From positions 5,395,171-5,459,170 of the forward strand of contig OY730170.1 in NCBI GenBank assembly GCA_963422465.1: a DNA stretch of 64,000 bases, given 5' to 3'. Shown one piece after another: positions 1 through 12,250 of the stretch (positions are counted from its first letter, which is position 1; every line of letters starts with the position of its first letter). The notes beneath the pieces were generated by a model. That model ran no database searches. It was given only the letters and a program-made list of their open reading frames with translations, and was not told where the DNA came from. The DNA is from Lichina pygmaea (Eukaryota > Ascomycota > Lichinomycetes > Lichinales > Lichinaceae). A program made the translations under genes and the position numbers.

Positions 1-2405
1 GCGCGGGGCGCTTTCCACTCCAATCTCCCGCTGCTGTGTCCTCCACTCCCATCGTACGAGGCGGACGTCCGCATCGTACTTGCGGGGCAAGGTCCGCAGG
101 AGTTTGGGGCGCAACCCTCGACGCCTTGCCGCTGCTCCACTCGAGTACATCTCGGCGAGGGAGCGATGCAACAGGCTCCGTTGCGTCCGTGCTCGAGCTG
201 TCTACGTTTGACCGTTGACATGCGCTGTCCGATGATGTTGCGGTGGTAGGGTGAACGGCAAGTCGCGCCGAGACTCCGCTACTCCACCTCGAAACATGCC
301 GTCCTGTCTTGGTCCTCTCGTCTCGAGGCAGCGCTGCTGCTTGTTGTTGCTCGAGAGCCACCACGTTCGTTTGCGGGGACGCGCTCGAGTTTCGGCCGAT
401 CCGGTCCGTCAGTGTCCTTGCAAGGCACAGCCTTTTTCCACCTTCTCAGGGCTGAGCCGCTTCGTCTCCGGCATCGAGGCCGATCTTCCTCTCAGCTGAG
501 CCGCGCACATGGCACTAACCGCCGGGGCGGCCGACGAGCTGGTACATGCGTACAGTACGGCGCGAGAACAGCGCTGAACGTCGTACGTATGTACTGTACG
601 TTACGTACTGTACCCATACGTATCTGTCGCCTCGCGACACGACACCTTCAGCCCCATCTCGTCTCGACTCGAAGCGCGGCGAAGAAGTTAGCTTCAGCCC
701 CCTCGAACGTGCGTCTCAATCGGCATTGGCAACGTGTCGACAGGGTCTGGTTGCCACGATGTCGTAAGAATCGGTCGCGCGAGCGTCAGCATAGTCGTCC
801 TTGTCGTCGCGTGTCGGTGGTGGTGGTGGTGGTGGTGTCCGTCGTCGATGCAAGTCGTCGGCTCAGCTAGCCGAAGAGGAACAGGGCCAACAGGCACGAT
901 CAGGGTCTCGGCCGATGCGCCTCAGCTTGCTTACACATCGGTTGCAACACGCTGACACCGTGTCGACCGGCAGACGGGCAGACGTCGAAGCACCTGTCCT
1001 TTTTCGGGGCTCTGTCCAGATGATCTTGCGCCAGACAGCTATTCTCTACCGCAGATGCCGAAACAGGGCGTTGAACGGCTTCTTCTGGCGGTAAGTCAAA
1101 CACACCTCGAAATCCTTTTCTTCTCAAAACTCTGGCAATGTTTCCGCCAAACGACCCCTATCGAATTTCTTCGCTCTGGCCGGACTCAACAGCCCTGTTG
1201 AAGCCGGCCTCGATCTACGAGGCCCCCGCACAGCCTCTGGTCTCTGGGTCGGCCGCCCGTCTCTTGTCCTCGGCACAGGACTCTTGTCTTTAGCACAGGG
1301 CTCTCGTCTCCAGCACAAGGCCATCTGTGATCAAGTAACGTGAGCAAGAGGTCTGAGCTCAGAGTCTTGACCAGATCACGTTGCACGACCACCTGTCCTT
1401 CCATCACCTTTTTACATCGCCGTCTTGAATACACTGTGCTTTGCAGTTCCCCCCCCCCCCCCCCCCCTGCACTCTTAATTTTCAGGTCTGTTGTACGTCC
1501 CAGGGCAGACCGTCGGGTCTTTCGGGCCAGTAGGTCCTTTAGACCTCGATAGGTCAATGCTAAACGTGTCCAGCTACGGCAGTTGCCGACATCAACACCA
1601 ACGCCAACTTGCGCCGGAGTGCACAAATACAATTGATGCCCCCCCCAACGATATCCAGCTGACCTCCACGCACATCACTCATATCGACAGTCTACACCAC
1701 CCTACTGGTCTATAACACATATCCACAGCTCATTTCACAGGCGGCATCCCATCAAGCTCCCCGCTACACAAACATATGACACTCAGATGTAGCTCACACA
1801 AAAAGTCAGCTGTACGGTATAGCTTGCACTGTACGGGTAGTTCAGAGCACACGCCCGCTTGATCAGCACCTACAGATTCATCAGTCTTCTGCAACACTTT
1901 CCCATGCTATGAAGGGTTGCTGATGATATCAATCCGTTGCAGCCGATTAGGCTGAAGTACACGGCAAGTTGATTACCGTACCTAACATGCCTGATTGACC
2001 TTGGTGAGGTCGAATGGCTCATCGCGCAACTCGAGAATGGTAACGAGTGATGGTATTCTAGGTTGTGGCAAGAACTTGGGCGATCTTGGTCCATGAGTTG
2101 GGGAAAGATGTCTTGGCTGGGGAGTGACTTGAGGAAGAAGTGGTGCTGGTGGAATCAAGCTCTTGATAAAAAGCTATTTCTATTTGTGAGGTGACAGTTT
2201 TTCTAAAACTTTGGGATGGGCGTGACAAGAGGAGGCATTGGATCTTCTCTTGAGGAAGCCATTAAGATCTGTGCTCTTTTTCGTCTTTTGATCCCTCGTG
2301 GCTCGTCACAGTCAAGGATGGTCTCATCCACCAGTCCTGACTCAGCTTTACTTTCGCAATCTCCTGATATCCTGGGGCTCTGCGCTGACAATGAATTGGT
2401 GGATA
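1..2405. other. No convincing gene (left edge of window)
   Basis: I see no protein with recognisable motifs or a consistent exon structure here. All open frames are short, arginine/serine-rich and overlap one another on both strands, as expected from GC-rich noncoding DNA. The stretch holds palindromic GTAC-rich runs near 575-625, a GGT microsatellite at about 817-838 and a run of 19 C at 1449-1467. A 5' leader or non-coding RNA of a gene lying to the left cannot be excluded. Confidence 0.5.
1449..1467. repeat. Poly-C homopolymer (C19)
   Basis: Nineteen consecutive C on the + strand. It resembles the poly-C/poly-G runs at 7540-7559 and 31448-31466. Length is probably polymorphic and prone to sequencing error. 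Confidence 0.9.
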
Positions 2406-3883
2406 TCAGAGAGCTGGATGAGCCGATTTTGACAGGACGGTAGGCCGAGGCTCTCGAGAAACGTCGTCCATGACTCTCTCCAACCGCTCGACGGCCTCGT
2501 CCGAGGTCTCTGAAGTCACGGTCAGCACGCGCTTCGGGATTCCACTCGAACACCACCAAAGGAACGAGAATGAACTGATGGCGACATGTCGGAACTTGAC
2601 ATACGATAATGCACGACGAGACGAGGACCGGCAACGCTGAGTCCGGCGGCTGCTGCGAGACGTGTAAATGCCTCCTCGCTGACCCCTAGCGACCCAAAAT
2701 CAAGCCAGACCATGTTCGTATCGACCGGAACGGCCAGCTTGCCTCCCAACGAGCACCATCTCGCGCCAAGTCGATTGGCCTTCTCGTGCGACCGCCTCAG
2801 CTTACCATCTTCCCCTGTCATGGTCGTCCCAAACGTCTCGTCCACGGCCACACGCGCTGCCGCCGTGAGCACGCCCGCTTGCCGCAGGCCACCGCCGACG
2901 GACTTGCGAACCCAGCGTGCCCTCTCGACGAACGAGCGGCGGCCCACGAGGATGCTACCGACCGGCGCACCGAGTCCCTTTGAGAAGCACAGGCTGACAC
3001 TATCGAAGAGGCTCGTGAACGACGCTAGAGCTCCCGCACCTGCTGCCACGGCTTCCCACAGTCTCGCTCCGTCGAGGTGTAAGACGATCTCGTGCTGACG
3101 TGCAAACTGTGCGATGCGCCTCGTCTCGGCCAGAGGCATGATGGTGCCGCCCAGCGTGTTCTCCAAACCGATGACCTTTGTAGGCGCCGAATGGACTTCG
3201 TTCCCGAGGATCGCATGCTTCCTCACGTCTTCCAGCGTCAGATATAGCCCATTGCTCGGCGAGATAGGGGTCAGCAGCGCGCCGCTCAGAGACGCAACGC
3301 CCCCAGCCTCCGAGTCGTATATATGAGCCCTACGATCGCAGAGCACCGAGTGCGGTGGCTGTGCCAGGTGCGATCGAAGCGCCACTTGATTGCCCATGGT
3401 GCCAGAGACCACGAACAGGCCAGCTTCGTGCTTCGTCGCTGCGGCGACGTAATCCTCCAGCGATGTCGTCGTCGGATCCTCACGGAAGACATCGTCGAGA
3501 AGAGTTGCGCTCGACATCGCAGACAGCATCGACGCCGTCGGAGTCGTCACGACGTCGCCTGCGCTCTCGGCGCTCCAATCAGATCGGGACTAGCAGCAGC
3601 AAACGCAGCGGTATGGCCCTCGCCCTGTATCCGAAGCGTCCAACCACTTACTACGGAAGTCATACGAAGCGGGGCCTGGTGGCTCCCGAGCAACGTACAC
3701 CGAGCACTTGTAGCTGGCATGACTTGCGACTGTTGTCCGGGTGACTCCAGCCTTGGAGCAAGTGAGGATGGTCGCTGCGGTGATAGTAGTTCCAAGACTA
3801 CTACCATTCCATCCTCTTGGCTTCGCGCGACGTAGCAGTGTCCTGGGAGCATGTGCTCGAAGACACGAACAAGCGGGCATCAC
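2406..3883 (-). CDS. L-threonine (low-specificity/allo) aldolase, PLP-dependent
   Basis: Fold-type I PLP enzyme that cleaves threonine or allo-threonine to glycine and acetaldehyde, in the cytosol. Spliced model complement(join(2406..2509, 2605..3558, 3652..3883)), 429 aa. Exon 1 ends in PGPASYDFRS; removing a 93-nt intron (GTAAGT donor at 3651) restores DFRSDVVTTPT, the family's N-terminal signature. The PLP lysine lies in CFSKGLGAPVGS (about residue 271) and the cofactor-contacting Asp in LHLDGARLW (about 240). A second intron (2510-2604, GTATGT) splits the end; the last exon continues VVHYQTSDEAV to a stop at 2406. The start at 3883 is the first ATG of the open frame. The family is usually nearer 380 aa, so the true start may lie further in. 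Divergent from REX1 across 390 bp. Confidence 0.88.
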
Positions 3884-4273
3884 CGTTGCTCACGCATATA
3901 CATTTGACCTGTACGGAAGTACGGAGTACAGAGCATTGGAGATGGTGGATCTGTACTCGTACTGGCTTCCGCTGTTTATTATCAGATCAGTTTCGAGGGG
4001 TCTGTGGAGACTCGAGAACCACGCCCTGTGCATACGTACATACGAGTACGGTAAGTGCACATGGTGCCTTATCACGTACTGTACTACGTAGCACTCGTAC
4101 TGCGGTTGTGGAGCTGCTGCTGTACCGTAAGTCACGTGAACGCGGCCAAGTGACTGCGGGTGACAGAATTATTGACAACAGCAGCGTAAGGCCTTTGGGA
4201 CGGCGGCAGCCTTGTGGCAGGCCAACGTCGCCGCCACCACCACCATTGCCGCTGCCACATCAGAGCGGTGAGA
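3884..4273. promoter_or_regulatory. Shared upstream region of a divergent gene pair
   Basis: This 390-bp gap lies between the threonine aldolase start and the REX1 start, so it must hold both promoters. It contains several GTACGNAGTAC-like palindromes (about 3910-3930 and 4035-4090). I see no clear TATA box. Confidence 0.5.
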
Positions 4274-6571
4274 ATGGGTCGCAACAGGAAGCGCAAGCGT
4301 GTCACTCAATCCCTGGCATCGGCTGAAATGACTCCTCAAATTGTAGAGCAGCCAGGAAATCCAATTACACCGAGGTTTGATGTCTTGGCTCCCGACGATG
4401 GCTCGGACAAAGAGTCATGTGAGGCCCGAAGACCGCCGGATCTAGTCCCAGACCAGGTGGCACCGGCCGAACAGGAATGGAGCACCGTCCCAGTCAAACC
4501 TCCAAACAAGAAGCGCAAGAAGCTACCCAAGAAAGACTCTCCAAACTACCCATCCATATCATACTCAAGCCGCTCGAGGCTACAGTCGGCCATCAAAATC
4601 AGCGACTTGCAATCTTTGGTGCTGTACATCCTCGCAAACGGCGTATCTCCGCAATGGGTGTCTGTCCGGCACTTCACCGCGATCCGAAAGGTCGTCGTCG
4701 TCATGGTACCGGGCTTTGAGAGACGCATGTTCCACAACGAAGTCAAGGCGGACGATGAGGACCGCTCGTTGCTTGAACAAGCAGAATCTCGTCTGAGGAC
4801 AGAGACCGGCTTGACCGCGACCGAGGATGAGGATGCCCTGCCGCTCAATGGATATCGACCTCTGGAGCTGTCCAAGGACGCGCTCCAGGAGCCCCTGCGG
4901 CCTCTGGCGGACGTATTCGAACACGTCTGGCCGGTGCTGTCACCGGGGGACGGGAAAGGTAGCCAGCTCCACTCGCCCATCGCGGCGATGCTGCAGAGCC
5001 CGCTGCCAAAGGCGCAGGACAAGAAGGCTCCCGGCGCCCAGCTACCCAGGGAAGCGCACGCCTGGGAGGACAAGCCTACCACCGTTCGTCACATGATCGC
5101 CAGCGTGGAGCAGCTGCGGGAGAACGACTTCGCCATTCATCCGGTGCTCCTAGAAACGGACGAACAGAAGCTCGCCGAGAGCTGCAGGCGGCAAAAGCTG
5201 CAAGGGACGACCGGCCGCGAGTGGGTCGAGACGGAGGTCGGCAGCTCCGATGCCGTGCAGTCACCAAGCGGCGGCGAAGGCGAACCGGATGATCCAACCG
5301 CTGGCCGGGAGGTCCTGGCCATGGACTGTGAGATGTGCAAGACCTCCGACGGCGAACTTGCCCTGACCAGGATCGGCGTCGTTGGGTGGGACGGCAGCGT
5401 CGTCATGGACGAGCTGGTCAAGCCCGAGAGGCCGATCACCGATTATCTTACGCCGTGGGTGACCGCGATCCGCGCGGAACGGCCGCGTTGTAGTAGCGGC
5501 AGTCGTCGTCGTCGTTGTCGTCCTCGCTAACGCGGGTCCAGGTACTCCGGGATCACCAAGGCCATGCTGGAGCCCGTCACGACCACGCTGGAGGACGTCC
5601 AATCGCGCCTGTTGCGCCTACTCCATGCGCGAGCTGTCGTCGTGGGTCACTCGCTCAACGCCGACCTGGCCGCGCTTTGGATGAGTCACCCATACATCGT
5701 CGACACGTCCATCCTGTACCCCCATCCGCGTGGCTCACCGCTGAAGTCTTCGCTGAAGTGGCTAGCGCAGAAATACTTGGGGCGGGAGATTCAGAAGGGC
5801 CACGGCAGCTCGGGCCATAGCCCGATCGAAGACGCCCTGGCCTGCCTGGACCTCGTCAAGCAGAAATGTAAGCGAGGTCTGTCGTGGGGGACGCGAGAGG
5901 CGTCGGCCGAGAGCATCTACAAGCGTATCGCCAGGACTCCGATCCCGGCCAAGTTCTCGAGCCACCCGAACACGGGATCGGGACGGACCGGTGCCGTCGT
6001 GGACTGTGGCCGTCCGGACAAAGGGCTGGGCGCGGCAGCGACGTTCTGCATCGGCTGCCAGAGCGACGACGAAGTGGTGCAGGGAATCAAGAGCGCCGTC
6101 AACGGGGACCAAGGCGGCAAACTCGTGCCGGCTGGCGGGGTCGATTTCGTGTGGGCCCGACTCCGGGAGCTGGCTTTTGTGAAAGGCTGGTGGAACGACA
6201 ACGGCACCAAAGAAAACAGCAACGGCGACGAGAAGACGCCCACGGACAGCGACCACGATGGACATGGCGTCGAGAGCTCCGTGCACGGCCGTGACAGCGG
6301 GAGAGTTCGAGATGCGCTGACGGAAAGCGTCCGCCGGGTCGTGGACATCTACGACAGCCTGCCACCCTGTACGGCATTCATCGTCTACTCGGGCTCTGGG
6401 GACCCTCGAAACATGGCACGGTTGCAGGCCCTGCATCAGCAGTATCGACGGGAGTTTGCCACCCGGAAGTGGGATGACCTCAGCGTCCAATGGACGGATG
6501 TCGAAGTGCAAAGCCTACGACAGGCGACCAAGAAGGCGCGTGAAAGCATCGCCATGCTCGTGGTCAAGTGA
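4274..6571 (+). CDS. REX1: RNA exonuclease REX1-like (DEDDh 3'-5' exonuclease)
   Basis: Nuclear 3'-5' exoribonuclease of the Rex1/Rnh70 group, which trims 3' ends of 5S rRNA, tRNA and other small RNAs. Model join(4274..5454, 5542..6571), 736 aa. The ATG at 4274 gives a basic N-terminus (GRNRKRKR), a likely nuclear signal. The exonuclease core begins near residue 349 with AMDCEMC (the D-x-E pair), continues with GHSLNADL (second Asp, about 428) and ends with HSPIEDALACLDL (His and last Asp, about 485). The 87-nt intron (donor GTGGGT, CTAAC branch, CAG acceptor) falls inside the core; splicing restores TDYLTPYSGIT, the usual family sequence. About 240 residues follow the core, with an acidic linker. 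All DEDDh residues are present, so it should be active. Confidence 0.9.
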
Positions 6572-7260
6572 TGCTCTCAAGGCGTGGCAACAGTCGTTGA
6601 AGGGTCGACCGTCATTATCATGTCTCGAAGGCAATTTATTTCCCTAGACAGCTGCCTGCGAGCGACGTGCAGGCCTCGATCTCCGTATCCGCTCGACCAT
6701 ACACTCTGCTCCGAGAGTATTGGAAGTGAAACAACACTCGAGCAAGAGAGGAAAGACCATCGCTCCCTTCTAGCTATCGACCAGGACGTAGTCGCCTACT
6801 CAAGAGCTTTATGGGCCACCTGATGGGGTCTTTCTGTCCAGCTCGGAAAGATATCGATGGTTCTACACAAGGGTGCCTTGCCTTGCACAGGCAGGACGTG
6901 TGATTTGTTGAGGTAGCGATGCAAAGAATGTTGATGAAACTTGAATCCACATGACAATTCTTTCGGAGACTTCTTTCCAGAGACTACTCATGTGGAGGTC
7001 TTGTGTCAAGTGCTGAGTAGGTAGGCCAAATCAACAAGCTGTGGATGTCCAACATTGACCAGTGTGGCCAGATGATCTCAGACCAGTACAGTATGTATAA
7101 GCTCAGCTCAAGACTCTTGTTTTAGCTGTATTTTAAGCTGTTTGTAGCATAACTTTTACAAGTACATACAAGTGTCACAAAAAAGATAGCAACCACCAGC
7201 TTTGTAGATGAAGTGCTTGTTCTTCACTCAGAGCTACAGAAGTACATAGAGTGTTAGGAT
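6572..7260. other. Intergenic, nothing recognised
   Basis: This is the 3' flank of REX1 down to the edge of the repeat island. No open frame with protein-like composition was seen on either strand. The AT-richer tail near 7080-7200 is unremarkable. Confidence 0.5.
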
Positions 7261-7539
7261 CCCGGCCACCTAGCGGAGTCTGGGCGGTATCCTATCAAGG
7301 GTTCTAGCCAGCAGTGTGGCGGCAGAGGAACAGAGGAGATCCTTCGGGCCCTGGAGAGTCTCTAGTAGAGCGGTGGGACCGAGTCGGGGCAGGGCCGTCA
7401 GGCGCCTGCAGGTGGATGCGTAGATTGATCGCCGAGGATCCTAATCCTCAGCGAGAAGTGCGCTATGTAGGAGCTGCTAGCTAAGCAGCTGACTAAGCGC
7501 GGTCAGGTGACAGGGGTAGCTCGGTTGCTCCTGACACTA

Positions 7540-7559
7540 CCCCCCCCCCCCCCCCCCCC
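7540..7559. repeat. Poly-C homopolymer (C20)
   Basis: Twenty consecutive C just after the motif TGCTCCTGACACTA. Confidence 0.9.
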
Positions 7560-7829
7560 TTAACCAACGTCGCTCCGACGTTGCAGTAGTCCACTGCTAT
7601 AGCCTTGCTATAGCTCCTAGTAGGTTGGTCCTACCCCTGCCCGCCTAACTAGAGTTCACCTCTAGCTAGACTATTCTTCGTGCAGATCACTGTGAGAGTT
7701 ATAGCTCTCTTTTCAGTTCAAGCACGGCACGCAGTCAGCGACTCAGTCACTTCTGCTAACTAGGTAGTTGCGGCATCCAGCCTAACAACTCCATCTCCGC
7801 GACTAGGCCCCGAAGGCGCCGTGTCAATT

Positions 7830-8820
7830 CCGCCAGGTAAGTCTCAGCCTTTAGCTTTTGACCTCCTGTTGTAGCTAATAGGGCAGTCTTCGGCATATAG
7901 CCTATCGACTCCTTTTCGCAGTTCCAGAGCCCCGAAGGCGCTCCACAGACAGCTCGGTGAGTCCTTGGCCAGTAGCCTTGTGACCTCCTTCTGCAGCCCA
8001 GCTACCAGCTGACTGCTTTCTAGGCAATCTCCAGCAGCGAGCTGTTGATCCCTCTCTCCACGGCTGGGTCCTCGAAGGTGCCACACAGCCGACTGCCAGC
8101 AGGAGTCTTTGGCCTCTGGCCTACCGACCCCCTTGTTGCAGATCAGTAGCTAACTGATTGCTTTCTAGGTGATCTCCAGCAGCAAGCTGTCGATCCCTCT
8201 CTCCGCGGCTGGGGCCTTGAAGGCACCACACAGCCGGCTGCCAGCAGGAGAGTCTTCAGCCTCTGGCCTCCCGACCCCCCTGTTGCAGATCAGTAGCTAA
8301 CTGACTGCTTTCTAGGCAATCTCCAGCAGTGAGCTGTTGATCCCTCTCTCCGTGGATGGGGCCTCGAAGGCGCCACGCAACCGGTGGCCAGCAGGAGAGT
8401 CTTCGGCCTCTGGCCTCCTGACCCCCCTGTTGCAGATCAGTCGCTAGCTGATCTTATAGGCAGTCTCCGGCTTGCAGCTGTCAACTCCTCCCTCTGTGAC
8501 TGGGGCTCCAAGAGCACCGCACAGTCAGTCTTTGGCAGGTGAGCTTTCAGCCTCTGGCCTAGCGACCCCCTCCCTGCAGATCAGCTACTAACTGATCTGT
8601 TAGGCAATCTTCAGCTTGCAGCTGTTGACTCCTCTCTCAGCGCGACTGTGTCCCGGAGGCACACAGCCAGCTCTGCGGTAAGTCCTTGGCCTTTGGCCTA
8701 GCGACCCCCTGATGCAGATCAGTGGTTAACTGACTGCTTTCTTAGGTGATCTCCAGCTTGCAGCTGTCAATCCCTCTTGTGCGACTGGGGCCTTGGAGGC
8801 ACACAACAGCTGACTTCCCA
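7830..8820. repeat. Tandem array, unit about 146 bp, roughly 7 copies
   Basis: The marker GCTTTCTAGG...ATCTCCAGCAG recurs at about 8014, 8160 and 8307 (spacing 146-147). Diverged copies lie near 7870, 8450, 8595 and 8735. Each unit carries GATCCCTCTCTCC, then GGGGCC plus a GAAGGC-type motif, CACACAGCC, AGTCTT, and GGCCTCTGGCCT followed by GACCCCC. Copies differ mostly by transitions. No reading frame runs through the array. Confidence 0.85.
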
Positions 8821-9399
8821 CAGTCAATCAATAGCCTTAGCCTATAGCTAACTTATAGCTAGTACCTGGCACAGGCATTCACCCTCTGTGCTTGGACCTG
8901 TGGCTAGGGTGAGAGCTAGTCTCACCCTCACCCCCCCCCCCCCTCTGCACCCACCTCCTGGTGGGTGGAGAGTGTACTCCCTTTCTCCAACTACTAGCCC
9001 TGCCAGGCCCTCCTTCAGAGTAGCTTGCTAGACTCTGCTAGAGACTTCTCTGGCTAAGAGGTAGTCTCTAGTCTCGCCCTGCTTGCTATTTCCAAATAGT
9101 AGTTGTGGTTGCTGTGGAACTCTGCCAGCAACTTGGTAGCAATAGGGTCGCAGCCCCACTGGTGTTTGCACGGGCTCTTTTAGAGCTTGCTACCCCAAGA
9201 TTCTGTACGTTCTGCAACCTTGCTAGTAAGGTAGTTCAATCCAGCTTAGCACAACCTTGTAGGTCTGCTAGCTAGCTTGAAGCCTCTCTGTAGACTCATC
9301 GCCATGTAGGCCGACTCTGCAGCATGGCACCTAGGCCCTGCAGGTCACTATGCGCTGCATCACACTATAGTTCTGGAAGTCCGCCTGCTTTGCAGCACA

Positions 9400-11200
9400 G
9401 CTTCTGCACATCACCCACACATCAGTGGTGTGCACTCAGGCTGCGCCCTCCTTCTAGGAGACGCTCAAGCCTATGAGCTCACCTGCCTTGCCCCCACAGA
9501 GTGCAAAAGCAGCTCCTTTGACATCTGCGTACCCACGCACCCACAGTGCGCAGTCAGGCTGGGGCTTCTCAAAGTCAACTGTGCTCTAGGAGTTCAACCA
9601 CCTCACCCCCGCCGGGTGTGAAGTGGCTCCTTGACATCTGTGTACCCACACACCCACAGTGCACAGTCAGGCCGGAGCTTCTCAAATTCAACCACACCCT
9701 AGGAGTTCAACCACCTCACCCCCACCAGGCATGAAGTGGCTCCTTCAATGCACCTGCACACCTGCAGCACACAGTCAGGCCGGGGCTTCTCAAAGTCAAC
9801 CACACCCTAGGAGTTCAACCACCTCACCCCCACCAGGCATGAAGTGGCTCCTTCAATGCACCTGCACACCTGCAGCACACAATCAGGCTGGGGCTTCTCA
9901 AAGTCAACTGCACCCTAGGAGTTCACCCACCTCACCCCCACTGGGTGTGAAGCAGCTTCTTCAAGGTACCCACACACCCTGCAGCCACAGCATGTGGTCA
10001 GGCTGGAGCTTATTAGAGCCACCTAAGCTCTTGGAGTCTGCCACCTTTGCAGCATGGCTTCTGCACGTCACCCACACATCAGTGGTGTGAAATCAGACTG
10101 CGCCCTCCTTCTAGGAGGCGCTCTAGCCTAGGAGTTCACCCACCTCACCCCTGCAGGGTGCAAGCAGCTTCTTCAGAGTACCCACACACCTGCAGTGCAG
10201 CTTCTGCACATCACCCACACATCAGTGGCATGCAATCAGGCTGCGCCCTCCTTCTAGGAGGTGCTCTAGCCTAGGAGTTTGCCCACCCCACCCTGCAGGG
10301 CATGGAGCAGCTCCTTCACATCTGCGTACCCACGCGCCTGCAGCGTGCGGTTGGGCTGGGGCTTCTCAAAGTCAACCGTGCCCTAGGAGTTCAACCACCT
10401 TGCCCCCACCAGGCACAAAGCGGCTCCTTGACAGCGTACCCACGTGCCTGCAGCGCGCGGTCAGGCTGGGACTTCTCAAAGTCAACCACACTCTAGGAGT
10501 TCACCCACCTCACCACTGCCAGGTGTGAGGCAGCTCCTTCAAGGCACCTGTGCACCTGTGGCACACTGTCAGGCAGGGGACTCCTCAGTGTCACACAAGC
10601 TCTAGGGGCCTGTGTGCTTCACAGTGTGGTGTTGGGCAGAGGGCTCCTCAGTGCCACACAAGCCCTTGTCCACCTGCTTCACAGTGCAGCCTCTTGCACA
10701 GTGCCCACACAGCCACAGTGTGTGTTCAGACTAGGCCCTCCTGCTAGGAGGTGCCCTAGCCTGAGAGCCTGCCTGCCTCACCCCCGCAGGGTGTGAGAGC
10801 AGCTCCTTCAAGACACCAACACGCCTGTGGTGCACTGTCAGGCAGGGGGCTTCTCAGTGCCACACAAGCCCTAGGGGCCTGCCTGCTTCACAGCACAGCC
10901 CCTGCACAGTGCCCACACAGCCGCGGCATGTGTTCAGACTAGGCCCTCCTGCTAGAAGGCACCCTAGCCTAGGAGCCTGCCTGCCTCACCCCCACAGAGT
11001 GTGAGAGCAGCTCCATCAAGACTCTTGCACATCTGCGCACCCACACGGCACTGCTGGGCTGGGGCTCCTCAGAGCCACACAAGCTCTAGAGGCCTGACTG
11101 CTTCACAGCACGGTGTCAGGCAGAGGGCTCCTCAGTGCCACACAAGCTCTTGTCTGCCTGCTTTGCAGTGTGGCCCCTGCACAGTGCCCACACAGTGGTG
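9400..11200. repeat. Tandem array, unit about 110 bp, about 15 diverged copies
   Basis: GAAGTGGCTCCTT recurs at about 9620, 9732 and 9841 (109-112 bp apart). Each unit continues with CACCCACAGTGC-like sequence, CAGTCAGGC..GGGGCTTCTCA, CCTAGGAGTTCA and CCACCTCACCCC. Variant units extend leftward to about 9400 and rightward to about 11200, where CCACACAAGC and GCAGCTCCTTCA are still recognisable. Short frames across it are repeats of one motif and not credible proteins. Confidence 0.85.
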
Positions 11201-11558
11201 GTGTGTGGTGCTGGTGCTCATCTTGCTTCAGTTTGTTTTGGGTACACATTCAGCTTAGCATATTCATCAAGATTGCAGTGTTTGCAGTGGGTGCTCAGTG
11301 CAGTTTTGGTGTGCTTTTGCAGTGGCTTTGGTGCACCTTTGTGGTGGCTTTTGTTGAGGCATCATGGTGATTTCTGTAGAAGGCCTTTTGGTAGACTGCT
11401 TCTCTGCACCTTTGTGGTGGCCCTGGGATGCCAGTGCACTTTGGCTAGTAGCCATCTCTCTGAGAACTTGCAATAGCATCTTGTTAGCCTAGTGCATCTG
11501 CAATCAGAATCACTATAGAGTGATAGTTCTCTTCTCCTCTTTTCTCCCACCAGACTGC

Positions 11559-12232
11559 TGTTACGACCCAGGAGGAACACAGTCTTTATATACTCACAGA
11601 AAGCAGCAGACAGGATACTGGACGGAAGTACCAGACAGCGTGACACGGGAACCAGTCACGTGACCGGCGAGACAAACCAGGGGGTGCTCGCCGCAGCATG
11701 CATATGCGTGAGCAGAGTGAGCAGAGCTCACCCAGCTCGCCGCAGCGTGCATGAACAGTGAGCAAAGTGAGCAGAGCTCACCCAGCTCGCTGCAGCGTGC
11801 ATGAACAAGTGAGCAAAGTGAGCAGAGCTCACCCAGCTCGCCGCAGCGTGCATGAACAAGTGAGCAAAGTGAGCAGAGCTCACCCAGCTCGCCGCAGCGT
11901 GCATGAAGAGTGAGCAAAGTGAGCAGAGCTCACCGATCTCACCGAGTGAGCAAAGTGAGCAGAGCTCACTGTGCTCACGAACTGAGCACTATATAGTCCG
12001 GCGATAGTTCCCTTATGGAACAATCATCTTCAACTCATGTTGTGATCCAGACAACTAGATCTACTTCAATACAATCCTTTTGTACGAAGCCATTGATCAG
12101 GTGTCACCACCACCACGTTCCACCAAACCCCTTCACGCTCCTTGACACTCCTCTCCTGCGAGAACCAACCTGCCTTCCACCTCTCGCCCTAATCCTATAC
12201 TCAGTTAGGACAGTACGGTACGGACCGCAACA
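11559..12232 (+). repeat. 5' LTR of chromovirus (674 bp) with internal tandem repeats
   Basis: Starts TGTTACGACCC and ends GGACCGCAACA. The middle (about 11690-11960) holds about five copies of a ~51-bp unit containing GTGAGCAAAGTGAGCAGAGC and CAGCTCGCCGCAGCGTGCAT. The last ~230 bp (from GATAGTTCCCTTATGGAAC) match the 3' LTR closely, but the first ~430 bp do not. Confidence 0.9.
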
Positions 12233-12250
12233 CTTTGAAGACTCTCAAGG

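Larger units (their letters stand above)
7261..11558. repeat. Non-coding repeat cassette with two tandem arrays and poly-C tracts
   Basis: A 4.3-kb block with no protein-like frame. In order it holds a CTGACTAAGCGC...GGTCAGGTGAC motif at 7485-7515, C20 at 7540-7559, a ~146-bp tandem array (about 7830-8820), C13 at 8931-8943, a ~110-bp tandem array (about 9400-11200) and a unique tail abutting the chromovirus LTR at 11559. A similar TGACTAAGCGC/TCGGGTGACTAGCTCCTGACACTA motif occurs near 20730-20770 at the far edge of the neighbouring LINE. The block may therefore be an element's 5' region or satellite DNA. Confidence 0.6.

Noticed and set aside
694-897. Poly-His frame on the minus strand
   Set aside because: It is a translation of a GGT microsatellite, with no other support.
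2203-2634. Minus-strand 143-codon frame at the 3' end of the threonine aldolase gene
   Set aside because: Runs through the aldolase last intron and exon in a different frame; shadow of the real gene.
9400-11200. Possible CRISPR-like array
   Set aside because: Units are ~110 bp tandem repeats diverging along their whole length, with no short repeat/unique spacer structure, and the organism is a eukaryote.
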